Positions 61,028 through 64,000 of a DNA stretch of 64,000 bases are shown piece by piece; within the stretch, counting starts at the first letter, position 1, and every line of letters starts with the position of its first letter. Position numbers and translations under genes: made by a program. Source of the stretch: Chrysophaeum taylorii (lineage: Eukaryota > Sar > Pelagophyceae > Pelagomonadales > Pelagomonadaceae); NCBI GenBank assembly GCA_029834535.1, contig JAQMWT010000154.1, positions 34,262-98,261 of the forward strand, read 5' to 3'. The notes below the pieces were generated by a model. The model did no database searches, had not been told where the DNA came from, and was given only the letters and a program-made list of their open reading frames with translations.

Positions 61028-62071
61028 ATGTTGGGCGTAGTTGTAACGCTCGTTTGTGGTAGCGTGTTCGCCTACCACGAGGAGCAGAACGAGCTGATCG
61101 TGGCGCTGTGCGCGCACGTAGAGCACAAGGCCCCGCTGACCGCGTTTCTGATCGGGGGCCTGAGTCGGGGCTTCTCGCAGCGTTACTTGACTCTCAAGCG
61201 TACCGTTGACGACTGGGGCTCGCCGTCGGAAGTCTTCCTGATGCTCAAAACCTTCGACTACCCCCCAGACCGGGCGTGGGGAACGTACGGCCAGGAAGAC
61301 GCTGAGGCGCTTTCGCGCGCCGTCGCGGCGTTGCAGCCCGCGCGCGTCGAGCTCTTCTCGGACGAGAATCCGCTTAAGGCCGCGCCATTTCGCGACTGGG
61401 CCAGTCGATGCTTCAAGGGCTGGCCCCACTGGAAAGTCTACAACAGCCGCATGGTCGGGGTCCACGGCTACTGGGACACGATGATCCGCCTCGTTATCGC
61501 GATGCGGGCGCGCGAGGCAGAGAGAGGTCGCGAGTTCGAACGGGTTTTCTTCGCCCGGCCGGACCTCGAGTACGTTGCGACGCCTGGGCCGTGGTGCGGC
61601 TACGACAACCGGGCCTTTCATTCGCGCGGGAGCGACTGCGATGTGCAGTTTCCCTTGGGGGCGGCTAACGACAATTGCCACAAGCACTCGGGCATCGACT
61701 TCTGGTGGCTCGGGCCTCGCGAATACGCGGATGTCGTGAAGAAAGTAGCTGACCGCGTCCTCAACTGCAAGGTCGAGATCACCAACAACGAACGCGGCTA
61801 CCACACTCACGTGTGGCCCGAAGCGACGAAACGGCACATTCGAATCTTTGCCGACCAGTCGGCCTTCGCGGGTCTCGCCGTCGTCGAGCGCCCCTCGACG
61901 CCGCTCCACGGCGCCCAGGGCATCGGAGCCATGAGCTTCTTCGCTGGACGCGCGGGCATTTCGCTCCACAAGCTCATCTACAACGACACTCGTCCGGACT
62001 GCTCGGTCTTCGTCACCGCGTGTCGCGAGCGGGCAAGCGGTTGCCCTCGCACTGCAGGCGTCGTTCTGTAA
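61028..62071 (+). CDS. Secreted glycosyltransferase-like protein, family not assigned
   Basis: A 347-residue protein from the ATG at 61028 with a signal peptide (MLGVVVTLVCGSVFAYHEEQ). The longer open frame upstream has no sensible N-terminus and covers the GT8 relic. The mature protein begins with a beta-strand and switch region, LTAFLIGGLSRGFSQRYLTL, followed by WGSPSEVFLMLKTFDYP, LQPARVELFSDENP, a long helix, and FFARPDLEYV, where R-P-D-L is in the position of a nucleotide-sugar/metal motif in several uncharacterised algal and plant Golgi proteins (compare DUF7796-type). CHKHSGIDFWWLG follows. Cys residues suggest disulfides. Substrate and family are not established. Confidence 0.75.
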   Translation: MLGVVVTLVCGSVFAYHEEQNELIVALCAHVEHKAPLTAFLIGGLSRGFSQRYLTLKRTVDDWGSPSEVFLMLKTFDYPPDRAWGTYGQEDAEALSRAVAALQPARVELFSDENPLKAAPFRDWASRCFKGWPHWKVYNSRMVGVHGYWDTMIRLVIAMRAREAERGREFERVFFARPDLEYVATPGPWCGYDNRAFHSRGSDCDVQFPLGAANDNCHKHSGIDFWWLGPREYADVVKKVADRVLNCKVEITNNERGYHTHVWPEATKRHIRIFADQSAFAGLAVVERPSTPLHGAQGIGAMSFFAGRAGISLHKLIYNDTRPDCSVFVTACRERASGCPRTAGVVL

Positions 62072-64000
62072 TCCAGCCCCATAATCGAAGCGAGACAGCG
62101 GCTTCGAGGCAAAACGCAACGGTCCATGATATTTGCGAGTCTCAGAGCGCAAAGAATGTCTGCTGCACACACCACCGCCGTCATTGCCCCGAGAGGTGCG
62201 AAGGGTACGCCAATGCCTCCGCTGCCTATTGTGGGCGCCACTCCATACGGTTTGATATCATCTCTTTGAGTATCGGTTTTTTCGGTCGTATTGTTTTCCT
62301 GTGGACTTCATCGGGCGAGGACGCGTCTGTAGAGAGCCTGCCCGTGGCGTCTCTGCGCGGCGTTCGAACATATGGTGTGTCGCACCTTTGCAGTCTGGTA
62401 AGTGCGAGCAAGTGAAACCCATTGATCATCGCAGAAACTCGCCAACACTTTCATAATATCACGAGATGCGCTGTGCTGATCTTGTTGCCGTCGAACGAGA
62501 GGTGGCGTGCACGAGAAGTATGTTGCCCGACATAGAGCGCGTCTCCGCTCGCGTCGCGCCTCGTTTATGTCTTCGATGCATTTACCCATTTTCCCACACT
62601 GCCTGTGTCCAAGTAGAGCGGGCGTCCAAACAAACATGCGGCGTGCGAGCGATTGCCGATAAGAGAAGGAGGTCCCAGTCAAATTTCCCATTCAGACCTC
62701 TGTGGGACGCACGAGATCGTGTCGAAATTAATACGTCTAAGGCAGCTTCATGCGATGGTCTCGCACCACATCCCAGAGGCTCCTCGGCCTTCGGTTACAA
62801 CACCGGATTGCACCCGCTACAAACCATCGCGCAAGCGGCGGCGTACCGTTCGACGGCTAATCGCAATCTTTCATCGTGAAACACGACCTGTGACGCCGAA
62901 ATCAGACCATGCCATTTTCGACACCGCCAGCGACTTTTCTCTGATCTGGCGGCGGGGCTCAACATCGTCATCTTGCGCGACATACAGATGGTGATGTCCT
63001 TCGTTTGTTTGCTCCTTCATCTCCAGCAGCGGGCGGGGATCGCCCGAGGTCGATATGTCGATTGGACAGGGCGTCGACGTCGCCCGCTTATCTGACAACG
63101 AATATTAGACAAGGGGTCTGGGAATGAAGTAGGATTTGGAGGCAGCAAAAGCCCGCTGCAACGTGGTTTTCTTGGGTTGTCGTGCTCCGAGACAGACAGC
63201 GCGATAATGACCACCGCCGAGACGGTTGCAGCTCAAACACGCGGTACTGCGTGCCGCAGCTGGCAAAAGATCTAACAAGTTGGAAAACGACAAAAAAATA
63301 ATGTCGCGGCTGAAGCCGAAAGCCCGAAGGTTCCATTTTTGTTGAGGTTAGTAAGAACATGAAGGCGCAGCTTTTATTCGTGTGCTCGACAGACGACTGC
63401 GGTAGCGCACGGGAATGGAAGGAGATATCGTGCACCATGGAACGTTTGCGCATCAAAGGCGCCACAAATTTAATAGCTACGGATCCGTCGTACACTTTGC
63501 CGCCATTCTGAAACGCGCGATTTTTCGAAGCGTCGATACACATCAAGGTGACTGACACACGGAAACTTAGAGCGACATCAAGACACGCTTCTTGTCAACG
63601 CGCGACGGCGAGCAGAAGAACCGGTCTCAGGTTTTATGGTGTACTCAAGCCAGCCTGGGAACGCAACTACCCGTGGCCATTAGATTTCACTCGTCAGACC
63701 AAGTCGGCATGGTGGCCAGCTGCACTGTTACGAGTAAATGCTTATTTCGCTAAGTTGCCATCTCTTGATACAAGCGTGCGGTGTCCTAACCCGGAGTCCG
63801 TTCTCAAAGGCTCGGCTCATTGCCGCTTAATTAATGGGATCTGCGCTTGGGCGACGGCTCGGATCGTACAAGCACTTGGCACGGATTCTACAGAGAGTGG
63901 TTGAGGGCAGTGGAGAAGTTCCACGACGAGCTGCGCTGTGGATGGGAACTGTGTTGGACATCGTGCTTGGGCTGAGCTGAGCCAAATCAGGCCTTTGGGG
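62072..64000. other. Gene-poor region to window end
   Basis: No confident gene. Frames on both strands (for example minus 63088-63558) have no recognisable motif. Confidence 0.45.

Noticed and set aside
60845-62170. 441-codon minus-strand frame
   Set aside because: Antisense to the secreted protein at 61028; no motif except the unrelated GT8 relic in another frame.

Overview
This is nuclear DNA of a eukaryote, most likely a photosynthetic stramenopile (ochrophyte alga). The evidence is spliced protein genes with GT-AG introns, a chlorophyll a/c light-harvesting protein, cytosolic ribosomal protein eL20, an AP-4 adaptor subunit, the nuclear exportin CSE1, a class III soluble adenylyl cyclase and Helitron-type transposon fragments. 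Pelagophyte-like affinity is an inference from gene style (compact, GC-rich, tiny introns); it is not proven. No rRNA, tRNA, CRISPR or prokaryotic operon was recognised. All starts given here are ATG; longer open frames that begin only at GTG or TTG were trimmed.

Layout. 0-0.5 kb: a Helitron-helicase fragment. 0.5-10.4 kb: dense genes, namely PRIMPOL, a giant beta-helix receptor ending in a GABA-B-like 7TM domain, a light-harvesting protein, a coiled-coil protein and eL20. 10.4-14.2 kb: sparse, with a decaying leucine-rich-repeat gene in which each repeat sits on its own exon-like unit. 14.2-18.7 kb: M1 aminopeptidase (three exons) and a zinc-ribbon protein. 18.7-24.5 kb: sparse, with one secreted low-complexity protein and one unidentified spliced gene. 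24.5-37.7 kb: dense again, with a three-domain nuclease/phosphoesterase fusion, AP-4 mu, secreted cyclophilin, a tandem glycosyltransferase-like protein, a Cys-rich secreted protein, exportin-2 and an unresolved membrane-protein locus. 37.8-38.7 kb: Helitron copy B. 39-54.7 kb: sulfotransferase, pterin dehydratase, ADCK1-like kinase, soluble adenylyl cyclase, DUF2828-vWA protein, a multipass membrane protein, an S/TP-rich protein and a coiled-coil/helical protein. 54.9-55.9 kb: Helitron copy C, inverted relative to B and carrying the same minisatellite. 56-64 kb: sparse, with one small spliced gene, two decayed pieces of a GT8-like glycosyltransferase and one secreted glycosyltransferase-like gene.

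The dense islands are packed head-to-head and tail-to-tail, often with 60-250 bp between coding regions, so several divergent pairs probably share promoters. Introns are few and very short (candidates of 29, 38, 43, 47, 61, 71 and 161 bp). The genes do not form one pathway. They cover replication-stress tolerance (PRIMPOL, a possible ATRIP-like protein), trafficking (AP-4 mu, CSE1), signalling (7TM receptor, soluble adenylyl cyclase) and secretory or Golgi modification (cyclophilin, sulfotransferase, glycosyltransferase-like proteins). The most unusual items are the beta-helix/7TM receptor, the NYN-phosphoesterase-RuvC fusion and the exon-per-repeat LRR locus.
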